Assembly: GCA_001796355.1 (NCBI GenBank)
Contig: MGMG01000090.1
Location: 1 to 64,000 of the forward strand
Length of the DNA stretch: 64,000 nt
From: Chloroflexi bacterium GWB2_54_36
Lineage (GTDB): Bacteria; Chloroflexota; Anaerolineae; Anaerolineales; Anaerolineaceae
Direction: 5' to 3'
Shown: in pieces, positions 11,514-20,276 of the stretch
How positions within the stretch are numbered: the first letter of the stretch is position 1
Layout: each line of letters opens with the position of its first letter
Notes under the pieces: model-generated
Told to the model about the DNA's origin: nothing
The model's input: only the letters and a program-made list of their open reading frames with translations
Database searches by the model: none
Program-made: the position numbers and the translations under genes

Positions 11514-12146
11514 CTACTCCTCGAGCTGCGAGCCGTTATAGCGGTTCATGGCAGCTTCCAATCCGTCGGTCACAAACACACGGACGGCGGCAGCCGCTGC
11601 ATCGATGAGAAAGGGCAATTCTTTCTGCTCTTCGGCATGGAAATGGTTGAGGACATACCCGGCGCCGCCTTTAGGACCAGCCGGACGCCCAATGCCAAAG
11701 CGCAAGCGGGGAAAATCCTGGGTGCCAATGCGCTCGATGATCGACTGCACCCCTTTTTGCCCGGCAGAACCCCCGCCCGGCCGCATGCGCAAAACGCCAA
11801 ATGGCAGGTCGATGTCGTCATGAATCACGATCAGGTTCTCGTGCGGGATTTTGTAAAAGCGTAGCAATCCTGAAACCGACTCACCCGAGAGGTTCATATA
11901 GGTTTGCGGTTTGGTCAGCACGATTTTAACCTCGCCAATGGCCCCGGATCCGGTCAAAGCGCGGTTTTGTACGCGGGTCAACTTGACTCCCAGGTCGGCT
12001 GCCAGCCGGTCAATGACCATAAAACCGGCATTGTGCCGACTGTCGCGGTATTCCCGGCCGGGGTTGCCCAACCCAACCAGCAGGTAGGCAGCAGTCCCAT
12101 CCAGGGCGGGCTCACTAATTTTGCGGCGAAAGAGGTTGATTGGCAT
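11514..12146 (-). CDS. pth: Peptidyl-tRNA hydrolase
   Basis: A 210-residue Pth that recycles peptidyl-tRNA released from ribosomes. Motifs include LLVGLGNPGREYRDSRHNAG, with the conserved Asn and catalytic His, LTKPQTYMNLSGESV, and VIHDDIDLPFG with the conserved Asp. GGGSAGQKGV follows, then the C-terminal RLRFGIGRP. The first 20 residues precede the conserved core, and a slightly later start cannot be excluded. It lies immediately upstream of mfd, with which it is probably co-transcribed. Confidence 0.95.
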   Translation of the reverse strand: MPINLFRRKISEPALDGTAAYLLVGLGNPGREYRDSRHNAGFMVIDRLAADLGVKLTRVQNRALTGSGAIGEVKIVLTKPQTYMNLSGESVSGLLRFYKIPHENLIVIHDDIDLPFGVLRMRPGGGSAGQKGVQSIIERIGTQDFPRLRFGIGRPAGPKGGAGYVLNHFHAEEQKELPFLIDAAAAAVRVFVTDGLEAAMNRYNGSQLEE

Positions 12147-12628
12147 AGGTTAATTTGCGGTCGCAGTGATTAAATAGGAAAGATCCCGCCCGGAGTTTAA
12201 CGAATAAAAACGACAAATGCATAGCATTTAAGTCTATCACGTTGCTGCCAGGCGTGCAAATGAGGTTTTCTGCTTTTCAGGTCATTTGTATAGGATTGTC
12301 ATCGCGAGCCTGGCGAAGCGATCTACGCCGGTTTTCCAGGACCGGTGTGCTGCAGGACGATCGCAAATTGTCACTTCCCACAGATCGCTCCTCGCAAAAA
12401 TCACAACATGGAAATGCAATACACGAATAAATAAACTTGCTTTCCGCATTTCAAGCCTTAATTGACTTATGATCAGGCTGGTGGAGTCCTTCGGTTAGAT
12501 ACGGCATTATTAAGGGGCAGAGACCGGCGCTATCGAGGTTTAGAAATAGATAAAAGCCATTAAAAAACCGCTGTAAAATATCTTGACAATTATTATTGAA
12601 ATTAGCCGTGTGTTATAATGGAGCAATC
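12147..12628. other. Intergenic gap with one degenerate repeat
   Basis: I see no gene in this gap between the divergent pth and the small membrane protein. It holds a repeat-like segment described separately. A TTGACA at 12583 and a TATAAT at 12614 are 25 bp apart, which is too far for a standard promoter. Confidence 0.6.
12289..12417. repeat. Degenerate dispersed repeat with imperfect inverted ends
   Basis: The segment begins with ATTGTCATCGCGAGC and GCGAAGCGATCT and ends with AGATCGCTCCTCGC followed by AAAATCACAA. The arms are imperfect inverted copies of each other, enclosing a smaller hairpin (CGGT...ACCG). It resembles the small non-coding repeats found dispersed in many bacterial genomes. 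Only one copy is present in this window, so its status as a repeat is an inference. Confidence 0.5.
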
Positions 12629-13078
12629 ATGGAAGAAGCTCAAACACCTCAACCTCCAGCCGAGTCGCAGCCTGCCCTCCCTTCCGGAGGTAAAGCCAAA
12701 GTCCAGGTACAGGTCTGGATCATCGTTCTGGCCGTAATCCTTCTGGTCGGATTGATCGCCGGCGGGATATTCCTGCTGGCAAGCGCACCTGAAGGCACAA
12801 CCGCCAAAGTTCGCGACATATTCATCATTTTCATGGCGCTCGAATCGCTGGTGCTGGGCGTCGGGTTGATCGTGCTGATCTTGCAACTGGCGACTTTAAT
12901 CAACCTGCTGCAAAACGAGATCAAGCCCATCCTCGACTCCACCAGTGAGACGGTCAACCATTTGCGCGGGACAACTCAGTTTCTATCCAACAACCTGGTT
13001 GAGCCCGTCTTGAAAATGAATGAGTATTTGGCCGGGTTGAAAAAGGCATTTGACCTCTTCCGTCCGGGTAAACATTGA
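12629..13078 (+). CDS. Small membrane protein with two transmembrane helices
   Basis: A 149-residue protein starting at ATG 12629, with GGAG five to six bases upstream. A proline-rich cytoplasmic head of about 30 residues is followed by two helices (about residues 33-57 and 68-92), and then by an amphipathic region rich in Asn, Glu and Leu (LLQNEIKPILDSTSETVNHL). The tail resembles the coil segments of DUF948-like and YtxH-associated proteins. It is 48 bp upstream of a YtxH-domain gene, so a joint role in envelope or stress physiology is plausible but unproven. No specific family was recognised with confidence. Confidence 0.75.
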   Translation: MEEAQTPQPPAESQPALPSGGKAKVQVQVWIIVLAVILLVGLIAGGIFLLASAPEGTTAKVRDIFIIFMALESLVLGVGLIVLILQLATLINLLQNEIKPILDSTSETVNHLRGTTQFLSNNLVEPVLKMNEYLAGLKKAFDLFRPGKH

Positions 13079-13126
13079 GTAATCCATAACCGCAAATATG
13101 TAGCCAACTGAAAGGAGAAACGAGTC

Positions 13127-13477
13127 ATGTCAGATCGAGATGAGTTTGGAGCGTTTTTGGTAGGTTTTGTGGTGGGCGGCCTGACCGGCGCAATTACCGC
13201 ACTGTTACTTGCCCCACAATCCGGTGAGGAAACGCGCGGCGTAATTAAAGAGCGCGCGATCGAGCTTAAAGATAAAGCTACTACCAGCATGGGTGAGGTT
13301 TACACATCCGCTGAAGCTGCGGCTACGGAAGCCGTAAAAAAAGCTGAGGTGCTGTTAGCCCAGGCCAAAGAAACTGCTGCGGAGTTACAGAAAAAGGGCG
13401 CCGTTGTCATCGAGGAACAGAAATCAAAAATTAGCCGTATGGCCTCGAAGGACGATTCGGGCGCAGTTGCTGAATAA
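13127..13477 (+). CDS. YtxH-domain protein
   Basis: A 116-residue protein with an N-terminal glycine-rich membrane segment (FLVGFVVGGLTGAITALLLAPQSGEETR), the signature of the YtxH family. An alanine-rich helical tail follows (about residues 40-105) and may form a coiled coil. AAGGAG precedes the ATG by about ten bases. In other bacteria YtxH proteins are linked to general stress, but no biochemical role is established. It probably forms a two-gene operon with the preceding membrane protein, and an intrinsic terminator follows. Confidence 0.85.
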   Translation: MSDRDEFGAFLVGFVVGGLTGAITALLLAPQSGEETRGVIKERAIELKDKATTSMGEVYTSAEAAATEAVKKAEVLLAQAKETAAELQKKGAVVIEEQKSKISRMASKDDSGAVAE

Positions 13478-13495
13478 CCTGTAATCCTAAATTTC

Positions 13496-13528
13496 AAAAA
13501 CGGTCAGTTTCAAAGCTGACCGTTTTTT
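13496..13528 (+). terminator. Bidirectional intrinsic terminator
   Basis: The stem AAACGGTCAG/CTGACCGTTT has an eight-base loop and is flanked by A5 on the left and T6 on the right. It lies between the YtxH gene and the convergent nnr gene, so it can end transcription from both sides. Confidence 0.9.
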
Positions 13529-13549
13529 GATTCTTCGGTTTCTGCCGGT

Positions 13550-15163
13550 TCAAGCTTCAAATTCACGCAGGACTTCCGGGACAGCAGCCAGCACATCCCC
13601 CGCCAGAACACTGGCCGGATGCCCAACCAGGTCGATGGCTGCCAGACCTGCCTGGGCGTGAATCCACGCGCCGGCAATGGCTGCATCCAGCGCCGAGACG
13701 CCTTGCGCCCGCAGTCCAACGATCAACCCGGCCAGGACGTCGCCGGTGCCGGCGCGCGCCAGCGCCGCCGTGGCAACCGGGATGATAAACGTTCGCCCGG
13801 CCGGGTCAGCGATCACGGTCATAGCGCCTTTCAAAACAACCACCTGGCCCCATTCGACTGCATACTTGCGGGCAATTTCCACCCGGTCTGCCTGAATGAC
13901 AGACACCTCGAGCCCGGTCATTACGCTCATCTCGCCGGGATGTGGGGTCAGGATGGTCTCAGGCGGCAGCTTTTTTGGCCAATCTGAGATGTGAATCAGG
14001 TGTTTTAACCCATCCGCGTCCACCACTAAAGGCGGTAGAGTCGGCGTTTGCCCTTTTTTCCGTTGTGAACTGCCCAAAAAGCCTATTCCTTCACGTTTGA
14101 CTTCCGTCGGGACAGCTGATAGCAAGCGCTGCATAAAGTGAGCGGTGGTCTGCTCCATGCCAAGCCCTGGTCCGACCAGCAGCGCAGTGACTCGTTCCAG
14201 ATTGGCAAAAAGCACATCTTCGGCGCCCTCCGCGATGACGCCCAGCTCATGCGGCAGCAGCAGCCAGGTAATTTCAGGCAGCAGGCCAGATAAGACAGGA
14301 TGCAGCGGGCTGGGAACTGCCAGCCTCACCAGACCGGCGCCAATGCGGTAAGCAGCTTCCCCTGCCAGAGCCGCAGCGCCAGTGAAATTCACCGAACCTG
14401 CCACCACCAGGGCCGTACCAAAAGTGCCTTTATGGGCATCTTTTGGCCGCGGCGGCAGGATTTCAGCTACCTGGCGTCCTGAAACGACATAGGATTCCAC
14501 CGCTTTCAAGGCCTTCAAGTCGGCCGGCAGGCCCAGATCGACCACTTGCAGGCTGCCGACGAAGTTGTAGGCCGGGAAGCGCAACAACCCGACTTTAACC
14601 GCGTCCATGCAGATGGTTAATTCAGCCGGGATGACCCAGCGGGCAACCTCGCCACTATCGCAATCAACGCCGGATGGGCAATCCACGGCGACGATATGAC
14701 GCGGCAGCCGGAAGTCTACTACGCGTTCGAACCAGGCTTCGAGTTCCGGTTTGAGCGGCAGTTGAATGCCAGTACCAAGCACCCCGTCCAACAGCACGTC
14801 CGCTGTACCCAGCCAGTGTTCCAATTTTTCCCAGTCGGCGTCGCTATCCACCGCCAATACCTCGCCGTGCGCCTGGATCACGCGCGCCAGGTAGGGATCA
14901 TTTTCAGGCCGTGGGCGGACCAGCGCCGCTTTCACCCGCCAACCGAGCCCTGCCAGAGTCTCCAACGCTACCAGCGTATCGCCGCCATTGTTGCCAGACC
15001 CGACCAATCCAACAACTCCCCCGGGTCTGGATTGCCCATAGGTATGCTGAACTACCTCGGCAACGCCGCGCCCGGCGCGTTCCATCATCTCGGCATAACC
15101 GACGCCAGAAGCATTTCCCTCTTTTTCAATCGCTCGCATCTCTGCAACGGTAACCAGTCTCAT
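13550..15163 (-). CDS. nnr: Bifunctional NAD(P)H-hydrate epimerase / ADP-dependent dehydratase
   Basis: A 537-residue metabolite-repair enzyme that corrects hydrated NAD(P)H. The N-terminal YjeF epimerase domain covers about residues 1-215 (VGLVGSGNNGGDTLVALETL; VDCPSGVDCDSG). The C-terminal ribokinase-like dehydratase covers about 230-530, with TPHPGEM and ARAGTGDVLAGLI. Fusion of both activities is usual in bacteria. I chose the ATG at 15163, five bases after AGGAG. The GTG one codon earlier is too close to that site. The linker around residues 355-375 (FLGSSQRKKGQTPTL) is longer than usual, probably an inserted loop. Confidence 0.93.
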   Translation of the reverse strand: MRLVTVAEMRAIEKEGNASGVGYAEMMERAGRGVAEVVQHTYGQSRPGGVVGLVGSGNNGGDTLVALETLAGLGWRVKAALVRPRPENDPYLARVIQAHGEVLAVDSDADWEKLEHWLGTADVLLDGVLGTGIQLPLKPELEAWFERVVDFRLPRHIVAVDCPSGVDCDSGEVARWVIPAELTICMDAVKVGLLRFPAYNFVGSLQVVDLGLPADLKALKAVESYVVSGRQVAEILPPRPKDAHKGTFGTALVVAGSVNFTGAAALAGEAAYRIGAGLVRLAVPSPLHPVLSGLLPEITWLLLPHELGVIAEGAEDVLFANLERVTALLVGPGLGMEQTTAHFMQRLLSAVPTEVKREGIGFLGSSQRKKGQTPTLPPLVVDADGLKHLIHISDWPKKLPPETILTPHPGEMSVMTGLEVSVIQADRVEIARKYAVEWGQVVVLKGAMTVIADPAGRTFIIPVATAALARAGTGDVLAGLIVGLRAQGVSALDAAIAGAWIHAQAGLAAIDLVGHPASVLAGDVLAAVPEVLREFEA

Positions 15164-15479
15164 CACGGCTCCTGTCAGTTTGGACCCCTGGTTCCATTAT
15201 AGACCGGGTTTTAAAATCAGACCGCCTGGCTGGATAGGGAGATTGCTGCTGTTTTCCGGTACGGACTGGATGTTAAGTTTTTAATCCCTCTCGCCATGTT
15301 TTTTGAATGGGGAGAGGTTAGGTGAGAGATGGTTCTGCAGATGGCAGCCCAACGGGAGAGGCTACAGACATCATTCACGATAGAAATTCCCGTTTCCGCC
15401 TCGCCGCTACCGATGCAGGGCGGCCGAAAAGATCCTGGGCTGCGCCGCTCCAACAGGCTCATTACGGTATAATCGCTGC
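15164..15479. other. Intergenic gap, divergent promoter region
   Basis: No gene was seen. An imperfect inverted repeat at 15287-15317 (CCTCTC/GAGAGG with CCAT/ATGG inside) looks like a worn dispersed repeat. The region must hold the promoters for nnr and for the spermidine-synthase-like gene, but no clear hexamers were identified. Confidence 0.5.
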
Positions 15480-17033
15480 ATGCGCAAATGGCTTTACATT
15501 GCAGTCTTCACCTCTGGCCTGACCGGACTGGCGGTTGAAATGACCGCTTCACGCTTATTGGGGAATTATTTTGGCACCAGTAACCTCACCTGGGCCGCCA
15601 TCATCGGGCTTATTTTGATCTACCTGACCGCCGGCTACTTTCTGGGCGGTTATTGGGCCGACCGCTCTCCGCATTATTCGACCTTTTTCAAGATACTGGC
15701 CTGGGGCGCGTTTACCATCGGGCTGATCCCGGTGGCAGCCCAGCCGATCCTGCGGGCGGCCGCAGATGCCTTTGACCAGTTGCAACTGGGCGTACTGATT
15801 GGTTCCTTCGTGGTGGTCATGATCCTGTTCGTGGTGCCGGTCACCCTGCTCGGTACTGCCTCCCCTTTCGCCATCCGCCTGGCATTGAGCGACTCGCGTC
15901 AGGCAGGCAGCATTTCCGGCCGAATTTACGCCATCTCGACTCTCGGGTCGTTTGGCGGAACATTTTTACCCGTACTGCTGCTCATCCCCTGGATCGGTAC
16001 TTACCGCACGTTCCTGGCGATCGGCGAGATGCTGTTAGTGGTCGCTCTGGCAGGGTTGTGGGCAACTTCCGGCTGGAAAAAGGCAGCGCCGCTGCTGTGG
16101 ATGCCCTTGATCATCGCCTTGCTGGCCATTTTCGGCGTCCGCGGGGCGATGAAAAACACCACCGGGTTGATCTACGAAAAGGATTCTGCCTACAACTACA
16201 TCCAGGTACTGCAGGTTGGTGAGACCCGGCTGCTGCGATTAAACGACGGCCAGGGGGTGCATTCGATTTACAACCCCACCGAATACTTCTACAACGGGCC
16301 GTGGGAGCAGGTGCTGGTCGCCCCGTTTTTTTACCCGGCGCTGGTTGAACTAGCGGACGTGCAAAGCCTGGCGATTGTTGGCCTGGCAGCCGGCACCACC
16401 GCCCGACAGGCTAATCTGGTCTTTCCAAACATCCAAATGGAAGGCATCGAAATCGATCCGGACATCCTGGCAGTAGGGCGTGAATATTTTGGCATGGATT
16501 TGCCCAACCTGCACGTCACCGCCCAGGATGGGCGCTGGGCGCTGGAAAATAATCCCAATCGTTTCCAGATCATCAGCGTGGATGCGTACCGCCCTCCCTA
16601 CATTCCCTGGCACCTTACCACGCGGGAATTTTTTGAGGTTGTGCGCGATCATTTGACCGATGACGGGGTTATGGTGATCAACGTCGGACGAAGCCCGCAG
16701 GACCGCCGGCTGGTCGAAATCCTGAGCAGCACGATCCTTTCGGTTTTCCCGTCAGTCCACATCATTGACCTGCCGGATTCATTCAACTCGATCCTGTTCG
16801 CCACCGTTCAACCGACTGATGCGGAGAACCTGGTCGCGAATTTCACAGCCCTTTCGCAGCGTGCCGACACCCCACCCGTGCTGCTGCAAGCCATGGTTTC
16901 AGCCATCAACAACCTGCAGCCAACGCCGGCTCAAGGATACGTCTTCACCGATGATCGGGCACCCATCGAATGGATCACCAACGACATGATCTTAAATTTC
17001 TTCCTATCCGGTAATGCGGAGACGCTCCAATGA
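15480..17033 (+). CDS. Membrane-embedded spermidine-synthase-like protein
   Basis: A 517-residue fusion of an N-terminal membrane part (about six helices, residues 5-210, MFS-like in appearance) and a C-terminal Rossmann domain of the spermidine synthase fold. The cofactor loop reads LAIVGLAAGTTARQ, the acidic strand GIEIDPDI, and the active-site region VDAYRPPYIPWHLTTREFFE. The family is common in Chloroflexota and other phyla. Whether it transfers aminopropyl groups is unknown, since soluble spermidine synthases lack the membrane part. The stop overlaps the start of the DUF1461 gene (ATGA), so the two products probably work together. Confidence 0.82.
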   Translation: MRKWLYIAVFTSGLTGLAVEMTASRLLGNYFGTSNLTWAAIIGLILIYLTAGYFLGGYWADRSPHYSTFFKILAWGAFTIGLIPVAAQPILRAAADAFDQLQLGVLIGSFVVVMILFVVPVTLLGTASPFAIRLALSDSRQAGSISGRIYAISTLGSFGGTFLPVLLLIPWIGTYRTFLAIGEMLLVVALAGLWATSGWKKAAPLLWMPLIIALLAIFGVRGAMKNTTGLIYEKDSAYNYIQVLQVGETRLLRLNDGQGVHSIYNPTEYFYNGPWEQVLVAPFFYPALVELADVQSLAIVGLAAGTTARQANLVFPNIQMEGIEIDPDILAVGREYFGMDLPNLHVTAQDGRWALENNPNRFQIISVDAYRPPYIPWHLTTREFFEVVRDHLTDDGVMVINVGRSPQDRRLVEILSSTILSVFPSVHIIDLPDSFNSILFATVQPTDAENLVANFTALSQRADTPPVLLQAMVSAINNLQPTPAQGYVFTDDRAPIEWITNDMILNFFLSGNAETLQ

Positions 17034-17692
17034 AACTTGTTTCGAAATTTTTTCAGATTCTGATCGCAATCGCCATCCCGCTGGGGTTGATCCTGACCGG
17101 GATGCGCACCTTTTTCATCCCACCGTTCGTCATTCTCGAATATAACATGCCGGGCTTCCCAGAAGATACCTACGGCTTCACCAAAGCTGACCGCATCCAT
17201 TGGGCTAACTTGTCGCTGAAATACCTCAACAATGACGCCGGCATAGAATTTTTAGGCGATCTGCAGTTTGCCGATGGTTCCCCGGTGTTCAACGAACGCG
17301 AATTGAGCCACATGGTGGATGTAAAGCTATTCTTCAAGACCATGATGGCAATCTGGCTGGGTCTGGTCTTGTTCCTGGTCATTGCCGGCCTCTTGGCCTG
17401 GCGCGCCCGCTGGCTGGCCCGTTACTGGGCAGCCGTCTCTGCCGGCGGGTGGCTTACGCTTGGGCTGCTGGGGTTGATTTTGGTCACTGTTTTTCTCAAC
17501 TTCAGCGCGCTCTTCACTGTATTCCATAAGGTGTTTTTCGTTGGCGACACCTGGTTATTCTATTTCTCTGACACCTTGATTCGCCTGTTCCCTATGCGGT
17601 TGTGGCAGGACCTTTTTATTGCCATCGGCGCATTTTCGATCGCCGGAGCATTGTTCCTGGCCTTCAAAGGGCACAAGTGGGCAGATCGATAG
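17030..17692 (+). CDS. DUF1461 (TIGR01906) integral membrane protein
   Basis: A 220-residue protein with an N-terminal helix, an exported loop of about 90 residues carrying the conserved YGFTKADRIHWANLSLKYL and FNERELSHMVDVK patterns, and three further helices (about residues 105-125, 138-165 and 190-212). These patterns match the TIGR01906 family, whose function is not established. Translational coupling to the spermidine-synthase-like gene suggests a shared envelope role. Confidence 0.85.
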   Translation: MKLVSKFFQILIAIAIPLGLILTGMRTFFIPPFVILEYNMPGFPEDTYGFTKADRIHWANLSLKYLNNDAGIEFLGDLQFADGSPVFNERELSHMVDVKLFFKTMMAIWLGLVLFLVIAGLLAWRARWLARYWAAVSAGGWLTLGLLGLILVTVFLNFSALFTVFHKVFFVGDTWLFYFSDTLIRLFPMRLWQDLFIAIGAFSIAGALFLAFKGHKWADR

Positions 17693-17735
17693 CAATTACA
17701 TCTGGCAACAAATGTAATTTGCCCCTCACCCCCGA

Positions 17736-17794
17736 CCCCGCTCCCCGGTTTGTAGCTTGTTTTTCATTGACGGCCAACCATTCGGGGAGCGGGG
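17736..17794. repeat. Long-loop inverted repeat
   Basis: Two perfect 12-bp arms, CCCCGCTCCCCG and CGGGGAGCGGGG, enclose 35 bases. The type (CCCCTCACCCCCGACCCCG...) resembles dispersed small repeats of Chloroflexota. It lies between two convergent genes. Confidence 0.6.
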
Positions 17795-17807
17795 AGTAAA
17801 TGAACTT

Positions 17808-17847
17808 CGAGTGTTTTTGCACCGCCAAGGCAGTGCAAAAACACTCG
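17808..17847. repeat. Perfect 15-bp inverted repeat
   Basis: The arms CGAGTGTTTTTGCAC and GTGCAAAAACACTCG pair perfectly across a ten-base loop. It lies between the DUF1461 gene and the terminator of the convergent ABC ATPase gene. It could act as a terminator-like hairpin for the plus strand, though no T-run follows. Confidence 0.75.
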
Positions 17848-17849
17848 AT

Positions 17850-17883
17850 TAAGAAAAACCCGCCCCAAAGACTGGGGCGGGTT
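17850..17883 (-). terminator. Intrinsic terminator of the ABC ATPase gene
   Basis: A perfect 11-bp stem AACCCGCCCCA/TGGGGCGGGTT has a five-base loop. Read on the minus strand it is followed by TTTTTCTT, which is a strong rho-independent terminator downstream of the gene ending at 17979. Confidence 0.9.
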
Positions 17884-17978
17884 GGGTCGGGTTGAAAACC
17901 TTAAGAAAAACAGGATCCGAGTAGATTAAGTTACAAGAAGCCCCTACAGTTTTAAGCGCGTCAATAAGCTGAAAAGAT

Positions 17979-19091
17979 TCAGCGGACCGCTGCCGGGTTT
18001 TCTTTGTCAACTGATGGGTCAAAGATATGGAAGTTATCCATATTGACCACCATCTGGACTTTTTCACCGATGGTGAAGCGGGTGCGCGGGTCAACGCGGG
18101 CAGTGAAATTGTTCTTGCCGCTGACCAGATACAGGAATATTTCATTGCCCATTAATTCGGTCACATCCACCGTGGCTTCGATGGGTTCAGCATGGATGTT
18201 GGACGGAGCGAACATCGGATTGTGAATATCCTCGGGGCGAACACCCATGATCACTTCCCGCCCTTCCAGGTGAGCGTAAGTGGAAGCTTTTTCGTCGGGG
18301 ATTTTTACTTTATTAATATCGGTATCGACGAACAAGCTGCCGCCATCTTTGCGGATGTGCGCTGGGAAGAAGTTCATCGACGGTGAACCAATGAAACCAG
18401 CCACGAAGAGGTTGTTCGGGCGATCATAAAGGGATTGCGGCGTGTCTAACTGCTGCAGAATACCTTTGTTCATGACCGCGATGCGGGTCGCCATGGTCAT
18501 GGCTTCCACCTGGTCGTGGGTCACGTATATGAAGGTGGTTTGCAATCCCTGGTGCAGTTTGCTGATCTGGGCGCGGGTTTGAACGCGCAGCTTGGCATCC
18601 AGGTTGGACAGCGGCTCATCGAACAGGAACACTTTCGGTTCGCGCACGATAGCCCGGCCCACAGCAACGCGCTGGCGTTGACCGCCAGACAACTCGCGCG
18701 GTTTGCGTTTGAGCAGCATTTCGATCCCGAGGATCTCGGCAGCCGTTTGCACCCGTTTTTGGATGTCCGCTTTCGGCAGTTTACGCAGTTTGAGGCCGAA
18801 CGCCATATTATCGTACACCGTCATGTGCGGATACAGCGCATAAGATTGGAACACCATGGCGATATCGCGATCCTTGGGCGGAACATCATTCACCACGTTA
18901 TTCCCAATCATGACCTTGCCGTCCGTGACCTCTTCCAGGCCTGCCAGGCAGCGCAGCGCAGTAGTCTTACCGCAGCCGGATGGACCTACCAGAACCAGAA
19001 ATTCCTTATCCTCGATCTTGATGTTCAGGTCGTTGATCGCAACGAAATCCCCGAACTTTTTCCAAACATGTTCGTACGTAACACCAGCCAT
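17979..19091 (-). CDS. Sugar ABC importer ATPase, MsmX/UgpC type
   Basis: A 370-residue ATPase with Walker A GPSGCGKTT, Q-loop, signature LSGGQRQRVAVGRA, Walker B VFLFDEPLSNLD and switch THDQVEAM. A C-terminal TOBE/OB regulatory region includes MGVRPEDI. This is the CUT1 carbohydrate-importer class. The ATG at 19091 (MAGVTYEHVW) is preferred, with GGGAGG ten bases upstream. The TTG at 19100 abuts that site. No permease or binding-protein gene is adjacent, so it may energise several sugar importers encoded elsewhere, as MsmX does in Bacillus (inference). Confidence 0.92.
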   Translation of the reverse strand: MAGVTYEHVWKKFGDFVAINDLNIKIEDKEFLVLVGPSGCGKTTALRCLAGLEEVTDGKVMIGNNVVNDVPPKDRDIAMVFQSYALYPHMTVYDNMAFGLKLRKLPKADIQKRVQTAAEILGIEMLLKRKPRELSGGQRQRVAVGRAIVREPKVFLFDEPLSNLDAKLRVQTRAQISKLHQGLQTTFIYVTHDQVEAMTMATRIAVMNKGILQQLDTPQSLYDRPNNLFVAGFIGSPSMNFFPAHIRKDGGSLFVDTDINKVKIPDEKASTYAHLEGREVIMGVRPEDIHNPMFAPSNIHAEPIEATVDVTELMGNEIFLYLVSGKNNFTARVDPRTRFTIGEKVQMVVNMDNFHIFDPSVDKENPAAVR

Positions 19092-19192
19092 TTCTTGCAA
19101 ACCTCCCTTCGGAATGAGTATAGTGACTTGATTATATGCAACGAATGGGAAACGTGCAAATTAATTTCTTCGCCAATTTCACAAACCGGATA

Positions 19193-19221
19193 TTTACAGC
19201 TTAGAACACACGTGCTATAAT
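19193..19221 (+). promoter_or_regulatory. Promoter upstream of fpg
   Basis: TTTACA at 19193-19198 and TATAAT at 19216-19221 are separated by exactly 17 bp, with an extended -10 (TGC just before TATAAT). It lies 43 bp before the fpg start codon. Confidence 0.8.
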
Positions 19222-19263
19222 CAGGTGAACAGTCTCCCCCACCCCTTTTTCCCAGAGGTCGCC

Positions 19264-20083
19264 GTGCCTGAAGTTCCGGAAATTGCTTCCCGCGCCCGTG
19301 AGTTGAACGCTGCCTTAGCCGGTAAAACCATCTCCACTGTTGAAATCTTGCAGCCCAAATGCTTGAATGCCTCCATCGAAGCATTTACCGCCGGTTTGAC
19401 CGGCGCCGTGATCGAGAGCGCAGCCTACCATGGAAAGTGGATTCAGGTACACACAACGCAGGGTTGGCTGCTTGTCAACCTTGGCATGGGCGGCGAGATT
19501 TTGCTGGTCACGCGGGCGACCATGCCTGAAAAAACATACCATTGTGTTTGAATTTAGCGACGCCAGTTGCCTGTCCATCAGTTTCTGGTGGTTCGGTCAC
19601 GTCCATTACGTCCCAGAAGGAGGGTTGCAGTTGCATGCCCCTACTGCAAAGTTGGGACCGAACGTGCTTGACCTTTCACTCGAAGATTTTCGTCGCCTGA
19701 TTGCCCAGCAGCGAGCAGCAGTCAAGAGCTATCTGCTCGACCAGAGTCGTATTGCCGGCATCGGCAACGCTTACATTCACGACATCCTCTTTATGGCGCG
19801 CATCCATCCGCTGCGGCGTCTGGAAAGCCTTGCCCCTGCCGAGGTGGACGGATTGCATCAGGCCATCCAGGACGGGCTGCGTCCCAGCATGGCGAAAAAT
19901 GGCGCGTTCTATGAGAAAGACATCTACGGGCAAAAAGGCGGCTTTGGCATGGACGAGATTCTGATTGGCTACCGCGAAAACCAGCCCTGCCCGCGCTGCC
20001 AAACGCCGATTATCAAGATTAAAACCGGCAGCACCAGCAGCTTTATCTGTCCGTCCTGCCAGGCGCTTCCTTCTACCGTTTAG
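19264..20083 (+). pseudogene. fpg: Formamidopyrimidine-DNA glycosylase, interrupted by a one-base frameshift
   Basis: A base-excision repair glycosylase/AP lyase. GTG 19264 gives MPEVPEI, placing the catalytic Pro and Glu right after the initiator. In the first frame the sequence runs through YHGKW and VNLGMGGEILL and then hits a stop at 19551. From about 19535 the +1-shifted frame continues the family sequence: HTIVFEFSD, GIGNAYIHDILFMARIHP, and a C-terminal zinc finger CPRCQ...CPSC. Removing one A from the A6 run at 19529-19534 joins both halves into a 272-residue product of normal length. All motifs on both sides are intact, so this is either a very recent mutation or a sequencing/assembly error in the homopolymer. 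Confidence 0.9.
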
Positions 20084-20194
20084 ATTCCGTTTTCTGATAT
20101 CCCAACGACCTGAGCAACAAATCCAGGCCGGACAGCTGGGCTTTACCGGCTAACCTTTTATAATTAGGTAAATATTGACAGATTTAGTCAATGG

Positions 20195-20225
20195 TTGTCA
20201 TAAACCCGGACTTCTCCTGTATAAT
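20195..20225 (+). promoter_or_regulatory. Candidate promoter of the ABC exporter operon
   Basis: TTGTCA at 20195-20200 and TATAAT at 20220-20225 are spaced 19 bp apart, about 50 bp before the first exporter start. The spacer is slightly long, so confidence is moderate. Confidence 0.6.
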
Positions 20226-20276
20226 GGGGCACTGCCCCGGTTCGCTGGGTGCACCCTGGTCTAATAAGGAAATGGT

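Noticed and set aside
12583..12619. TTGACA and TATAAT before the small membrane protein
   Set aside because: The 25-bp spacing is outside the usable range, and the -10 would place the start point at the initiation codon.
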